Part shown: positions 41,555 to 50,155 of the stretch, piece after piece
Numbering within the stretch: position 1 is the stretch's first letter
Layout: each line of letters opens with the position of its first letter
From: Roseivivax jejudonensis
GTDB lineage: Bacteria > Pseudomonadota > Alphaproteobacteria > Rhodobacterales > Rhodobacteraceae
Direction of reading: 5' to 3'
Length of the DNA: 64,000 bases
NCBI RefSeq assembly: GCF_900172265.1
Contig: NZ_FWFK01000007.1
Location: 186,001 to 250,000, forward strand
The notes under the pieces: model-generated
Seen by the model: only the letters and a program-made list of their open reading frames with translations
Databases searched by the model: none
Told to the model about the DNA's origin: nothing
Made by a program: the position numbers and the translations under genes

Positions 41555-42098
41555 CAACTTCGACCCAGAACTCCGCAGAGTGAATGTTGCCTTTCGACAT
41601 GCCAAAGGAGGACGGCGTGGCCAGTCCGATACCATCCTTAAGGTGGTGGGGTCTCCGAATATTGCCGGACAGGACACGAATATGCGAGGTCGAACTACTA
41701 ACAACTCATGCGCGGAACGCCTTGTATGCCACTGATATTAATTCGAACTCACCACTTCCTACCGCGTAGCTTCAAAAGCCCTTTTTCGACGAGGGATAGT
41801 GTTGGCATTGCAGGCATGGGCGCAGATTGCCGAATTAGGTAGTTTTAAGCTGGCTCCCGACCTTCGCCGCGCTGACACCGGTGGCGGCTTCGACTGAACA
41901 GGTTGTCAATGCGCGCTTGGCCAGTCCGCCGGAGTGCCGCTCAGAACCCGGGCCATCGGCCCGGACGCGAGCCTCTAAGGGCGCCCTCCCGTTCGCGAGC
42001 CCACGGCCAGTCGCCAAATGGCAGCGCGCTGCCACTTGGTGGATAGCCCGTCGGCCATGCCCGCTCACAGGCAGCGGCGGCGCAGGCTCAAAAAATTT
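41555..42098. other. Gene-free stretch before paralogue B cassette
   Basis: About 540 bp with no supportable gene. Several short frames exist but lack RBS and coding bias. Composition is mixed, lower in GC than the core, becoming GC-rich at 41880-42090. Confidence 0.4.
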
Positions 42099-42221
42099 GA
42101 GTCAAACCAAACCAAAAAATTTGGGCGCACGGAGATCGATACAAAGTCCTCTTCGGGCGCCAGAAGCGCCCGCCCACCGCGGGCTCAGGCCCGCATATTT
42201 ACCAATTACGGAGATGGCTAA
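42099..42221 (+). promoter_or_regulatory. Two-hairpin leader of paralogue B
   Basis: Leader of the gene at 42222. In order: GAGTCAAACCAAACCAAA (42099-42116); hairpin 1 GGGCGC/GCGCCC with a 5-nt loop (42155-42171); hairpin 2 GCGGGC/GCCCGC with a 4-nt loop (42179-42194); then 27 nt containing CGGAGATGG to the ATG. The same arrangement is at 30450-30577 on the other strand. Stems are kept while loop sequences differ. Confidence 0.65.
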
Positions 42222-42563
42222 ATGACTATCAGTAAGTCAACCCGCCGCGCCTTGGTGGACCTGTTCGAAGATGCCGACCGACAAGAGGCCGAGAAAAAGA
42301 TGATGGCTGCATTCGGCCCCAAGCTGTCGAAGGTCATCGACAGCTTACATGCTCTCGATCTGGACGGTCTCGCATGGCTCTTTGCCGCCGCAGAGTTCCA
42401 TGCCTCGTCCGCCGCGGCGCGCGAGATCGCGAAGCATGTCATGCGTCCGGACGAGACCACCGTTCTTGTCGAAAAGCTCAGGGCAGAGGCGGAAGCCCAG
42501 AAAGCCGCGCGCCGAGCCGAACGCGACGCAAAGCGCGCCGAGGCGGACAAGACCGAAGACTGA
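42222..42563 (+). CDS. 113-residue helical protein, paralogue B of a two-copy cassette
   Basis: A 113-residue protein homologous over its whole length to the one at 30108-30449, with the core PKLSKVIDSLHALDLDGLAW, LFAAAEFHAS and HVMRPDETTVLVEKLR. The N-terminal 30 residues are more divergent and the C-terminal tail is again Ala/Arg/Lys/Glu-rich. Equal length, shared leader and an own terminator suggest a mobile or duplicated cassette with one function, perhaps RNA- or DNA-binding in the tail. Unknown family. Confidence 0.65.
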   Translation: MTISKSTRRALVDLFEDADRQEAEKKMMAAFGPKLSKVIDSLHALDLDGLAWLFAAAEFHASSAAAREIAKHVMRPDETTVLVEKLRAEAEAQKAARRAERDAKRAEADKTED

Positions 42564-42588
42564 TCGGCGACTGCAATTTGTCTGTCGA

Positions 42589-42618
42589 GGGCGTAGAGGA
42601 AACTCTGCGCCCTTTTTT
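42589..42618 (+). terminator. Intrinsic terminator after paralogue B
   Basis: A 10-bp stem (GGGCGTAGAG / CTCTGCGCCC, one G-T pair), GAAA loop and TTTTTT at 42613-42618, 26 bp after the stop. Confidence 0.92.
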
Positions 42619-42889
42619 ATGTCGAAGGAGTGCGTTGGCGCTTCGCGGCGCACTGCCCAACTCAGGCGTCGGCGAACCCTGTGCCGACCCAACTCATGTC
42701 ACCGACACGATGTGTCGCGCCGCGCCCGACCGCGAGCTGCCGGTCACACGACAGGTGAAGCGCCCTCACTTGGCCAAAGCCGCCGAGCGGTCTGTTCCTG
42801 TTTCTTGAGCGGCAACCGCTTGGTCGGCGCTCGTAGACCTGGGCCTTCATTGTGCCGGCGCGGGAATGGGTTACATAGCAATGACCGGG

Positions 42890-42910
42890 GTATGTGTTAT
42901 GCGCACATAC
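42890..42910. repeat. Operator-like inverted repeat
   Basis: GTATGTG and CACATAC arms separated by 7 bp (TTATGCG). No gene starts immediately downstream, so its role is open. Confidence 0.35.
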
Positions 42911-42960
42911 GATGCCTCCGGCACTCGGCGTTTTCGCGATGCAAACCTCGGTGGGGCAAA

Positions 42961-43007
42961 GGGGCCGGCCCCTCGCGCTCCCCGGAGTATTTCGGCCAAG
43001 AAGAAGG
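42961..43007 (+). repeat. Interspersed hairpin repeat, copy 2
   Basis: A 12-bp palindrome GGGGCCGGCCCC (42961-42972) followed by CCCCGGAGTATTTCGGCCAA and AGAAGAAGG (42979-43007). It has the same order of elements as the copies at 9434 and 51553 and lies in the gap before the dienelactone hydrolase gene. Confidence 0.75.
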
Positions 43008-43176
43008 GCTGGGCAGGGTTCGGGGCCCGGTCGGGGCGGAGGCCCGGAGGCCGGTGGGCGCCGGGAGGGGCGGAGAGGAGACCGGGAGGGTGTCCGAGAG
43101 GGGCGCCACGGGTGCTCGACATGCGCGGATCCGATCTAGGTTTTCGCCCAGTGCAGAGACCCCAGGGAGGATCGGG

Positions 43177-43926
43177 ATGAGACAGCTCATGACACTTGCG
43201 GCGGCTTTGGCGCTGCCGATGGCGGCGGAGGCACAGATCGCTGGCGAGGCGCACACCTACACCGTGGGCGAGCGCAGCTACGAGGGATACGTGGCCCGGC
43301 AGCCGGCGCTCGAGGAGTCGCGCGGGACGGTGCTGATCGTGCACGACTGGGACGGGCTGACCGATTACGAGATGCGGCGCGCCGACATGCTGGCCGCGCA
43401 GGGCTACACGGCGTTCGCCATCGACGTCTACGGCGCCGACGAGGCGCCGTCGAGCGTCGAGGAGAACCGCGCGCTGTCCGGGGCGCTCTATTCCGATCGC
43501 GAGGAGTTCCGGGCCCGCCTGTCCGGCTCGATCGAGGCGGCGCGCGCGCTCGAGGGCGCGGATGGCCCGATGGCGATCATCGGGTACTGCTTCGGCGGCG
43601 CGGCGGTGCTCGAGGCGGCCCGCGCGGGCGCGGATCTCGACGCCTTCGCGACCTTCCATGCCGGGCTCGACCTGCCGGAGGGGCAGGACTACGCCGCCGT
43701 GCCGGCGCCTGTCATGCTGTTTCACGGCTCCGCCGACCCGGTGTCGGGGATGGACGCGATGGCGATGACGCTGAACGCGCTGCAGGAGGCCGGCGTGGCG
43801 CACGATGCGCGCATCTTCGGCGGCGCGCGGCATTCCTTCACCGTGTGGGGCTCGGAAGACTACGTTCTGGAGGCCGACCGCCAGTCCTGGGACGGGCTCA
43901 TGCGCTTTCTCGACGAGGTGATGTGA
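43177..43926 (+). CDS. Exported dienelactone hydrolase family protein
   Basis: A 249-residue alpha/beta hydrolase with a signal peptide (about 1-20, ending AEAQ). The nucleophile elbow is GYCFGGAAVLEAA (Cys in place of Ser, as in dienelactone hydrolases) near 135, with the Asp and His of the triad at HGSADPVSG near 188 and GGARHSFTVWG near 218. The ATG at 43177 has GGGAGG upstream. The stop overlaps the next gene's GTG. Confidence 0.85.
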   Translation: MRQLMTLAAALALPMAAEAQIAGEAHTYTVGERSYEGYVARQPALEESRGTVLIVHDWDGLTDYEMRRADMLAAQGYTAFAIDVYGADEAPSSVEENRALSGALYSDREEFRARLSGSIEAARALEGADGPMAIIGYCFGGAAVLEAARAGADLDAFATFHAGLDLPEGQDYAAVPAPVMLFHGSADPVSGMDAMAMTLNALQEAGVAHDARIFGGARHSFTVWGSEDYVLEADRQSWDGLMRFLDEVM

Positions 43927-44459
43927 GACTGCGCCGGCGCGACATCCTGGCCGCCGGGCTGGCGTTGCCGGCGCTGTCGCTGCCGGCGCGGGCCAATGAC
44001 TGGGACGCCTTCGGCGAGGAGGGGGCGGTGGCGCCCGGGACCGGCGATCCGCCGGGCTTCGAGATCGGCGATTGCGCGACCCAGCGCACTCTCTCCGAGG
44101 CCGGGCGCGCGCAGGCACGGACGATCGGGGCCGCGCTCCGCGCCCGCGGGATCGGGTTCGACCGGGTGCTGACGAGCGCGTGGTGCCGCTGCCGCGAGAC
44201 CGCGGACCTCCTGGGCGTCGGGCCGGTGGAGACCGCGCCCGCCTTCAACAGCTTCTTTTCGGACCGCGCCGCGCGCGCGGCCCGCACCGAGGCCGCCCTC
44301 GGCATCGTGTCGCGAGCGCGCGGCCGGGTCCTCGCGGTGACGCACCAGGTCAACATCAGCGCGCTGACGGGGCAGGGGACCGCGTCGGGCGAGATCGTCA
44401 TCGCCCGGCCGACCGAGGGCGGGATGACGGTGCTGGGCTCGGTCTTCCTCGCGGCGTGA
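43923..44459 (+). CDS. Histidine-phosphatase-like protein lacking the catalytic RH
   Basis: A 178-residue exported protein with a twin-arginine-like start (RLRRRDILAAGLALPALSLPARA). The family block GDPPGFEIGDCATQRTLSEAGRAQARTIG, the CRCRETADLL arginine region and the second His in LAVTHQVNIS are all present. However, the stretch just before, EEGAVAPGTGD, lacks the expected LxRHAxAPG: five or so residues with the nucleophilic His are missing while the frame is kept. It is probably catalytically dead. The GTG at 43923 overlaps the hydrolase stop. Confidence 0.75.
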   Translation: MRLRRRDILAAGLALPALSLPARANDWDAFGEEGAVAPGTGDPPGFEIGDCATQRTLSEAGRAQARTIGAALRARGIGFDRVLTSAWCRCRETADLLGVGPVETAPAFNSFFSDRAARAARTEAALGIVSRARGRVLAVTHQVNISALTGQGTASGEIVIARPTEGGMTVLGSVFLAA

Positions 44460-44523
44460 GCGGATCGACAGTCGCGCCGGAACGGGGTAGCGCAGGCGCG
44501 TTCCCGCGTCTTCGGAGGACTGC

Positions 44524-44865
44524 ATGCCGAGCCTCGCCACATATCTTCTTCTCGCCGCGGCGATCTGCGCCGAGGTCGTCGCCACGACCGCACTGGCGCG
44601 CAGCGCGAGCTTCACCCGGCTGTGGCCATCGGTCATCACCGTCGTCGGATATGCGCTGGCGTTCTGGTTCCTGAGCTACCCGATCCGGGTGCTCCCGACC
44701 GGCGTGATCTACGCGATCTGGTCCGGGCTCGGTGTGGTGCTGATCACGCTCGTGGCGTGGCTCTGGGCCGGAGAGCGGCTCGACACCGCGGCGCTCCTGG
44801 GGCTGGCGCTGATCGTGGCGGGGGTCGTGGTGATCAACGTGTTCTCGGGATCGATGCGCCACTGA
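44524..44865 (+). CDS. Small multidrug resistance (SMR) efflux protein
   Basis: A 113-residue four-helix membrane protein. The essential membrane Glu17 is in AAAICAEVVATTAL, and the YAIWSGLGVVLITLVAWLWAGERLD section is the family core (EmrE/QacE-like). It exports cationic compounds by proton antiport as a dimer. GAGGACTGC precedes the ATG. Confidence 0.9.
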   Translation: MPSLATYLLLAAAICAEVVATTALARSASFTRLWPSVITVVGYALAFWFLSYPIRVLPTGVIYAIWSGLGVVLITLVAWLWAGERLDTAALLGLALIVAGVVVINVFSGSMRH

Positions 44866-44890
44866 TCCGGGCGTCCCGCGGCGGGTCGGC

Positions 44891-44989
44891 AGGCCGCGCG
44901 GGCCGCGGCGATGCGAGAGGCCGCGCGGGCCGCGGCGAGGCGAGAGGCGGCTCGGGCCGCGGCGACGCGGAACGCCGCGCGCGCCGAGA
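44891..44989. repeat. 27-bp tandem repeat, about 3.7 copies
   Basis: Units start at 44891, 44918, 44945 and 44972, with the consensus AGGCCGCGCGGGCCGCGGCG plus GAxGCGAG. The first two units are almost identical; the last two diverge. It lies between the stop of the SMR gene and the convergent 56-residue ORF. It would be translatable as an Ala/Arg-rich peptide, but there is no sign of a gene. Confidence 0.75.
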
Positions 44990-44991
44990 GA

Positions 44992-45162
44992 TCACTGCGG
45001 CAGGGCCGCGCAATGGGCGCCGCCGGCGGCCGCGCCCGAGCCGAGCGCGATCAGCGGCGGCTGGCGGTAGATGTCCGGGCCGCCCGTCGCCGCGAGGTCG
45101 GCGAGCGTCATCGTGGCGAGGCCGGCCAGCGCGAGACCGGCAATCAGGGCGCGCGTGGTCAT
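44992..45162 (-). CDS. Small exported protein coupled to YeeE
   Basis: A 56-residue protein, MTTRALIAGLALAGLATMTL…, with a signal peptide or membrane helix and a Cys near the C-terminus. Its ATG overlaps the YeeE stop by ATGA, so it is likely co-translated. Function unknown; the association with sulfur genes suggests a role there. Confidence 0.55.
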   Translation of the reverse strand: MTTRALIAGLALAGLATMTLADLAATGGPDIYRQPPLIALGSGAAAGGAHCAALPQ

Positions 45163-46289
45163 GACCGCGCCTCCAGCCCGAGGATCGGGCGCAGCTTGAT
45201 GCCGTAGAACGCGCCGCCGAAGGCCGCCGCGAACCACGCCCAGCCGTGCAGGCTCCCGGTCGAGATCCCCGAGAAGAACGCGCCCACGTTGCATCCGAAG
45301 GCGAGCCGCGACGAGTAGCCGAGAAGGAAGCCCGCGATCACGGTCGCGATCCAGGCGCGTGCAGGCAGGTCGGGCAGCCCGCCGCCGAGGCCCGCGCGCC
45401 ATGCGGCGACGAGGGACGCGCCACCGACGATGCCGAGATTGGTGAGCGACGTCACGTCGGTCAGGAGCGGCTGGGCCAAGCGTTCGACATTGCCGGGCGT
45501 GCCCCAGAAGGCGGAGCCCGACAGGTCCGCGCCGAGGGCCGTCGCACCCTTCGCCGCCCAGAGCCCGAGGCCGTAGACCACGCCCCAAGGCTGGCCGGCG
45601 ACGACGAGGTTGGCGATCGCGAGACCGGCGAGGCAGATCGCGGCGATCCAGAACCGGCGCGGCATGACCCGCTTGTCGGCCGGGGCCCGCAGCCACAGGA
45701 ACGCAGAGACCGCGGCCAGGGCGGCCAGCGTGACGAGCAGGCCGGTCGTGCCCGAGAGCGCGACGGTCGGCGCCGTGCCGAGGCCGGTCCACCACAGCAG
45801 GTGGTCGGCTCCGAAGAACGAGCCGATGGCGAAGAACGGCAGCGCCAGCAGGCTGACGGCGTTGCCGCTGCCCGCATTCACGAGCGTGCCGGAGCCGCAG
45901 CCCATCACGATCTGCATGCAGGCGCCGAAGACGAAAGCGCCGCCGATCATCGCGAAGCCGATCGGCGCATGCGCCCCGATCAGCTCCTGCCCGTGGGTCG
46001 CGAGAAGCGGGAACGCGGCGAGCGCGACGAGGCCGATCGACAGGAGCTGCGCCACCGTGCCGGCCGGATCGCGTTCGCGAATGGTCCGGCGCCATGGGCC
46101 TGCGAAGCCGAAGCGGAAGCCTTCGAGCACGATGCCGAAGCCGAGTCCGATCAGCAGCAACAGGCCGTAGCGCGCGCCGACGAGCGCCGACACGGCGAGG
46201 ACAAGAAGTGCGGCGCCGAAAACGAGGGCGCCGCGCGAGGCGACGCGCGCCCCGGGGCGCGCGTCGTCGGGAGCGGTCGTGGTGGTCAT
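45159..46289 (-). CDS. YeeE/YedE-family sulfur-compound transporter
   Basis: A 376-residue membrane protein with about ten hydrophobic helices and two copies of the sulphur transport domain. The characteristic Cys-containing loops are FVFGACMQIVMGCGSGTLVNAGSG near 130 and LAFGCNVGAFFSGISTGSLHGW near 335. YeeE takes up thiosulfate in E. coli. It lies between a small exported protein and a periplasmic rhodanese, supporting a thiosulfate or sulfane-sulfur role. Confidence 0.88.
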   Translation of the reverse strand: MTTTTAPDDARPGARVASRGALVFGAALLVLAVSALVGARYGLLLLIGLGFGIVLEGFRFGFAGPWRRTIRERDPAGTVAQLLSIGLVALAAFPLLATHGQELIGAHAPIGFAMIGGAFVFGACMQIVMGCGSGTLVNAGSGNAVSLLALPFFAIGSFFGADHLLWWTGLGTAPTVALSGTTGLLVTLAALAAVSAFLWLRAPADKRVMPRRFWIAAICLAGLAIANLVVAGQPWGVVYGLGLWAAKGATALGADLSGSAFWGTPGNVERLAQPLLTDVTSLTNLGIVGGASLVAAWRAGLGGGLPDLPARAWIATVIAGFLLGYSSRLAFGCNVGAFFSGISTGSLHGWAWFAAAFGGAFYGIKLRPILGLEARS

Positions 46290-46302
46290 GCGGACCTCAG
46301 AT

Positions 46303-47238
46303 TTAGAAGACCGAGCGGATCTGGTGCCACAGCGTGCGCAGCGGCCCCGGGACGTTGGCCATGTCGTAGCCGGCGTTCGACCAGCCGACCATCGATTCGG
46401 GATAGAGCTTCACGTTGTCGATGCCGGCGAGTTCGGACAGCGCGAACCAGTTGGTCGCCGCCCAGTGGCCGGTGTTGCAGAACGAGATCAGGTTCTCCGC
46501 GCCGGTCAGTTCGTTCTCTTCGGCGAGGCTGCGCGCGGCGTCGGCGTCGATGATCGCCGGGCCCGAGGAGAACCAGTTGGCGTGCTCGAAATAGTCCGAT
46601 TGCGGCAGCGTGCCGGGGCGCGCGGCGGCCGGGTGCGACTCGGTGCCGTTCCAGAAGCTTTCGGGCCGCGCGTCCAGCAGGAGCGTGTCGCTGCCGCCGT
46701 CGATCGCGGTCTGGACGTCCTCGACGCTCGCGGTCCAGGTGTCGTCCCACGTCACCTCGATGTCCGATGCCTCGGCCGTCACGGCGTCGGTCGACAGCTC
46801 CATCCCGGCCTCGGACCAGGCGCTGAGCCCCCCGTTCAGGATCGTCAGGTCCTCGATGCCCGAGGACTTGAGCGTCCAGTAGACGCGCGCGGCAGCGCCG
46901 AAATCGGTGACGCTCGAGCCCGCGTAGGTGATGACCACCGGCGTGCCGGTGTCCAGCCCGAGTTGGCCGAGCGTGTCGGTCAGGGCGGCGGCATCGGGCA
47001 CCTGGCCCGGGTTCTCGGCGGGGCCGCGGAACAGGCTGTAGGGGGCGTTCACGGCGCCCGCGACATGGCCTTCGGCGTAGGCGTCGCCGTCGCGGATGTC
47101 GATCACGTCGACACCGTCGGTGCCCACGAGGTCGGCGACCTGTTCGGGCGTGGCGAGCGGGCCGGGCAGGCTCTGGGCCACGGCGCCGGTGGCGGCGAGC
47201 GTGGCGATCGCGGTGGTTGCGGCGAGAAGCGACTTCAT
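46303..47238 (-). CDS. Periplasmic sulfurtransferase with two rhodanese domains
   Basis: A 311-residue exported protein. A signal peptide (about 1-22) precedes an N-terminal rhodanese domain (VDVIDIRDGDAYAEGHVAGAVN, inactive because the Cys position is TYAGSS) and a C-terminal rhodanese domain whose active-site loop is SFCNTGHWAATNW near residue 253. It transfers sulfane sulfur. A strong AGGAGG RBS precedes the ATG. It lies 13 bp upstream of yeeE and is probably the first gene of the operon. Confidence 0.87.
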   Translation of the reverse strand: MKSLLAATTAIATLAATGAVAQSLPGPLATPEQVADLVGTDGVDVIDIRDGDAYAEGHVAGAVNAPYSLFRGPAENPGQVPDAAALTDTLGQLGLDTGTPVVITYAGSSVTDFGAAARVYWTLKSSGIEDLTILNGGLSAWSEAGMELSTDAVTAEASDIEVTWDDTWTASVEDVQTAIDGGSDTLLLDARPESFWNGTESHPAAARPGTLPQSDYFEHANWFSSGPAIIDADAARSLAEENELTGAENLISFCNTGHWAATNWFALSELAGIDNVKLYPESMVGWSNAGYDMANVPGPLRTLWHQIRSVF

Positions 47239-47524
47239 GAGGGACCTCCTGCGGAATGACGTGTTTGCGGCTGGATGTGTCGTACGGGCGCGGAAGTGCA
47301 AGGGCAGGATCGCGCGTCGGTCGCGCCTTGGCAATGATGGGTGTTTCACGCCGCGCGCGGTGTCCGGAACGATCGCCAGGCGGCGCAACCGCGCCGGAAC
47401 GGATGTCCTGCCATCGCCGATGTGCCGGGCCGCACGTTCTTATTGCGCGCCGCAGGCACCGCAAGCGCGAACCGGCGTCCTCCGGAAGGCGCGTGCCGCT
47501 CCGCCGGAGTGGCCGCCCCGTGCC

Positions 47525-50005
47525 TCAGCCGTTCTCGCCCGCCTCCGGGCCGAGATCGGCGTCGGGGGGCGCGTCGCTCGTTGGGTGCTTCGTCGCCTCG
47601 TCGCTGCCCCCGCCCGAGCGCGACCGGCGCGCCTCGGCACGGTCCTCGTCGGCGCCGACGTCGCGCAGGCGCAGCACCTGCGTCGAGCCCTCCTTGTTCT
47701 CGCCAAAGAACAGGGTCTGGTGCGGGAACGGGATCTCGATGCCGCGCTCGTCGAACAGCTTCTTCAGAAGCTCGTTGTAGGCGCGTCCGATGCCCCACTG
47801 GCTGCCCGGCTGGGTCTTGATCCGGGTGCGCAGCACCACGGCGCTGTCGCCCAGCGAATTGACCCCGAACCACTCCAGGTCGCCGATGATGTCGGCGCCC
47901 TGTTCGCTGTCCTGCAGGGTCGCGAAGGCGTCGTGCATCGCGGTCTTCGCCTCATCGATATCCTCGCGATAGGCGATGCCCATGTCGGTGACCGTGTAGG
48001 CGAACTCGCGCATGTAGTTCGACACCATGTCGAGCGACGAGAACGGGATGATGTGGTAGGTGCCGTCCAGCGCCCGCAGGCTGACCGACCGGATCGTCAG
48101 CTTTTCGACCGTGCCGGTGGTGCCGCCGACGGTCACGACGTCGCCCACGTTCATCGCGTTGTCGAGCTGGATGAACACGCCGGTGATGATGTCCTGCACC
48201 ATCTTCTGCGCGCCGAAACCGATGGCGAGGCCGAGAACACCGGCCGAGGCCAGGAGCGGCCCGATATTGATGCCGATCTCGCTGAGCGCGAACATCAGCG
48301 TCAGGATGATCAGCGCGATCGTCGCGGCATTGCGGAACAGCGTCAGAAGCGTCTTTTCGCGCGAGGTCGGCGGCTTGCCGTGGCTCACGTCCAGCCGGTA
48401 GTCGATCCAGGCATTGAGCGCGAGCCAGAGGCCCGCCGCGAAGACGAGGATGAAGGCGACCGACACCACCGCGCCCGAAAAGGCGAGGCCGCGATCGCTC
48501 GACAGCCAGCCGGCAATGCCGACAAGGCCGATCACGTTGATCGTGTAGACCAGCACGCCGAACGCCACGAGAAGCCGCAGGATCGTCAGGATCTTCGGCG
48601 CGACCGAATTCACCCGGTTCTCGAGTAGCGGCAGGCGCTCGGTCAGGCTGTCGGGCAGCGGCAGGCCGTCCTTCGACGCGCGGCCGAAGGCGCCGACGAT
48701 GAGCGATCCGACGAGGATCGCCGCGGCGATCTTGCCCGAACCGGCAAGCGCGGCGCTCACCACCTCGGCCGGCCGCGTCATGATCACCACGAACATGACG
48801 AACAGGTAGAACAGCATGAACCAGTGCCAGAGCCGGATGAACGACCCCAGGATGCCGCCGGGCTTCATCCGGTCGGGCACCGCGTCGGACGCGCTTTGCT
48901 CGGTCTCGTCGTGGAACGCGCGCGAGGCGAGTCGCCGGGCGAGCCAGTCGGCCACGGGTTTGCGATAGCGTACCACGGCGATAACGAGGTAGAGCAGCAC
49001 CAGGAGCGCCAGCAGGGCCGATACCCCTGCGCCGGCGGCAAAGGACACGTTGCGATTGACGATCGGCACGATCAGCAGTTGCCCGTAGCCCAGCACGCTG
49101 ACCACGACGTTGAGGATGCGGTAGAGCCGCTGCGCGCCGCCGTCCGACACGTTCAGGAGCCGCAGGCCGCCCGCCGCCGGCGCCACGATCATCCGCACCG
49201 CGACCTTGGTCAGTTCGACCAGCAGGAAGGCGTTGAGGTAGAGCGCCTGGCGAAAGCCCATCTGCCCGTATTCGCCGACCGCGAGCAGCGTCACCGCGTA
49301 GCCGATCGCCCAGGCCAGCACCACGATCAGGATGTCGAGCGCGGCCGAGCCCAGGTAGATGAGCAGCGTGCGCAGCATGCTCGACTCTTCGGCGCGCGCG
49401 CCCATGCGCCGGAAGATCGGCACGAAGATCATCCGCAGCCCGACATACACGGCGATCGTGATGGCGATGATGATGAAGAGCGTCCGGAGCGCGTCGAGCA
49501 GCACCTCGAGCTCCCCGCCGTCGAGCCCGCTGAACACGTTGTCCGAAGACGAGAAGCTGCGCAGGACCGAATTGACCTGATCGAGCGCCGTCTCGGCGAC
49601 GGATTGGGTGAGCTCGGCAATCTGTGCGCCCAGCGAGGCCGGCTGGTCGATCACGGCGGCAAGGCCGTCGCCCTCGGCGCCCGAGCCCTCCGCGGCCTCG
49701 CCGTCGCCCTGACCCTCGGTCTGCCCGTCCTCCTCGAGGATCGCCTCGAGCTGGGTCACCAGCTCTTCGCGCGCCGCGTCGTCCTGCAACACGTTGAGCA
49801 GGCTTTGCAGCGCGAGCGCTTCGGACGGGGCGCCGCCCTCCTCGCCGCCGCTGCCACCACCGTCGCCGCCGCTGCCGTCGCCGCCGGTCGGCGCGGATTG
49901 CGCGACCGCCGTGCCGGGGACGGATACCGCGAGGCTTCCGCCGAGGAAGGCGGCGAAGAACAGCGCGATCAGGCCGGCGCTGAGGCAGTTTGCGAGGCGG
50001 CGCAC
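47525..50005 (-). CDS. Large MscS-family mechanosensitive channel
   Basis: An 826-residue protein. It has a signal peptide ending AVAQS (about 35), a Gly/Ser/Glu-rich periplasmic part (40-130), about ten transmembrane helices (160-600) and the MscS pore and beta domain: VLGLAIGFGAQKMVQDIITGVFIQLDNAMNVGDVV near 630, then GTVEKLTIRSVSLRALDG. Such large forms (MscK/YbiO-like) release osmolytes on hypoosmotic shock, a good companion of ectoine synthesis downstream. The start is a GTG at 50005 with GGAG 9 bp upstream. The frame extends further 5' but is antisense to the next gene. Confidence 0.87.
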   Translation of the reverse strand: MRRLANCLSAGLIALFFAAFLGGSLAVSVPGTAVAQSAPTGGDGSGGDGGGSGGEEGGAPSEALALQSLLNVLQDDAAREELVTQLEAILEEDGQTEGQGDGEAAEGSGAEGDGLAAVIDQPASLGAQIAELTQSVAETALDQVNSVLRSFSSSDNVFSGLDGGELEVLLDALRTLFIIIAITIAVYVGLRMIFVPIFRRMGARAEESSMLRTLLIYLGSAALDILIVVLAWAIGYAVTLLAVGEYGQMGFRQALYLNAFLLVELTKVAVRMIVAPAAGGLRLLNVSDGGAQRLYRILNVVVSVLGYGQLLIVPIVNRNVSFAAGAGVSALLALLVLLYLVIAVVRYRKPVADWLARRLASRAFHDETEQSASDAVPDRMKPGGILGSFIRLWHWFMLFYLFVMFVVIMTRPAEVVSAALAGSGKIAAAILVGSLIVGAFGRASKDGLPLPDSLTERLPLLENRVNSVAPKILTILRLLVAFGVLVYTINVIGLVGIAGWLSSDRGLAFSGAVVSVAFILVFAAGLWLALNAWIDYRLDVSHGKPPTSREKTLLTLFRNAATIALIILTLMFALSEIGINIGPLLASAGVLGLAIGFGAQKMVQDIITGVFIQLDNAMNVGDVVTVGGTTGTVEKLTIRSVSLRALDGTYHIIPFSSLDMVSNYMREFAYTVTDMGIAYREDIDEAKTAMHDAFATLQDSEQGADIIGDLEWFGVNSLGDSAVVLRTRIKTQPGSQWGIGRAYNELLKKLFDERGIEIPFPHQTLFFGENKEGSTQVLRLRDVGADEDRAEARRSRSGGGSDEATKHPTSDAPPDADLGPEAGENG

Positions 50006-50155
50006 GTGGGGTTCTCCTTCCAGACGTCCGGCGTCGGAACCTAGCCGTGGCCTTGGCGAGTGCAAGCAAACTGCCGGCGGCATCCCGCGGGGGCGCGCAG
50101 CTTTGCCGCACCGCGCCCACTTGAGTGGATCAAAAGAAGAACTTAATGTGAACGT

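Larger units (their letters stand above)
42619..43176. other. Right border of the accessory region
   Basis: About 560 bp without a gene. It contains a 7-bp-arm inverted repeat (42890-42910) and interspersed repeat copy 2 (42961-43007). High, core-like GC resumes near 42950, so the accessory/core border is probably between 42800 and 42960. Confidence 0.45.
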
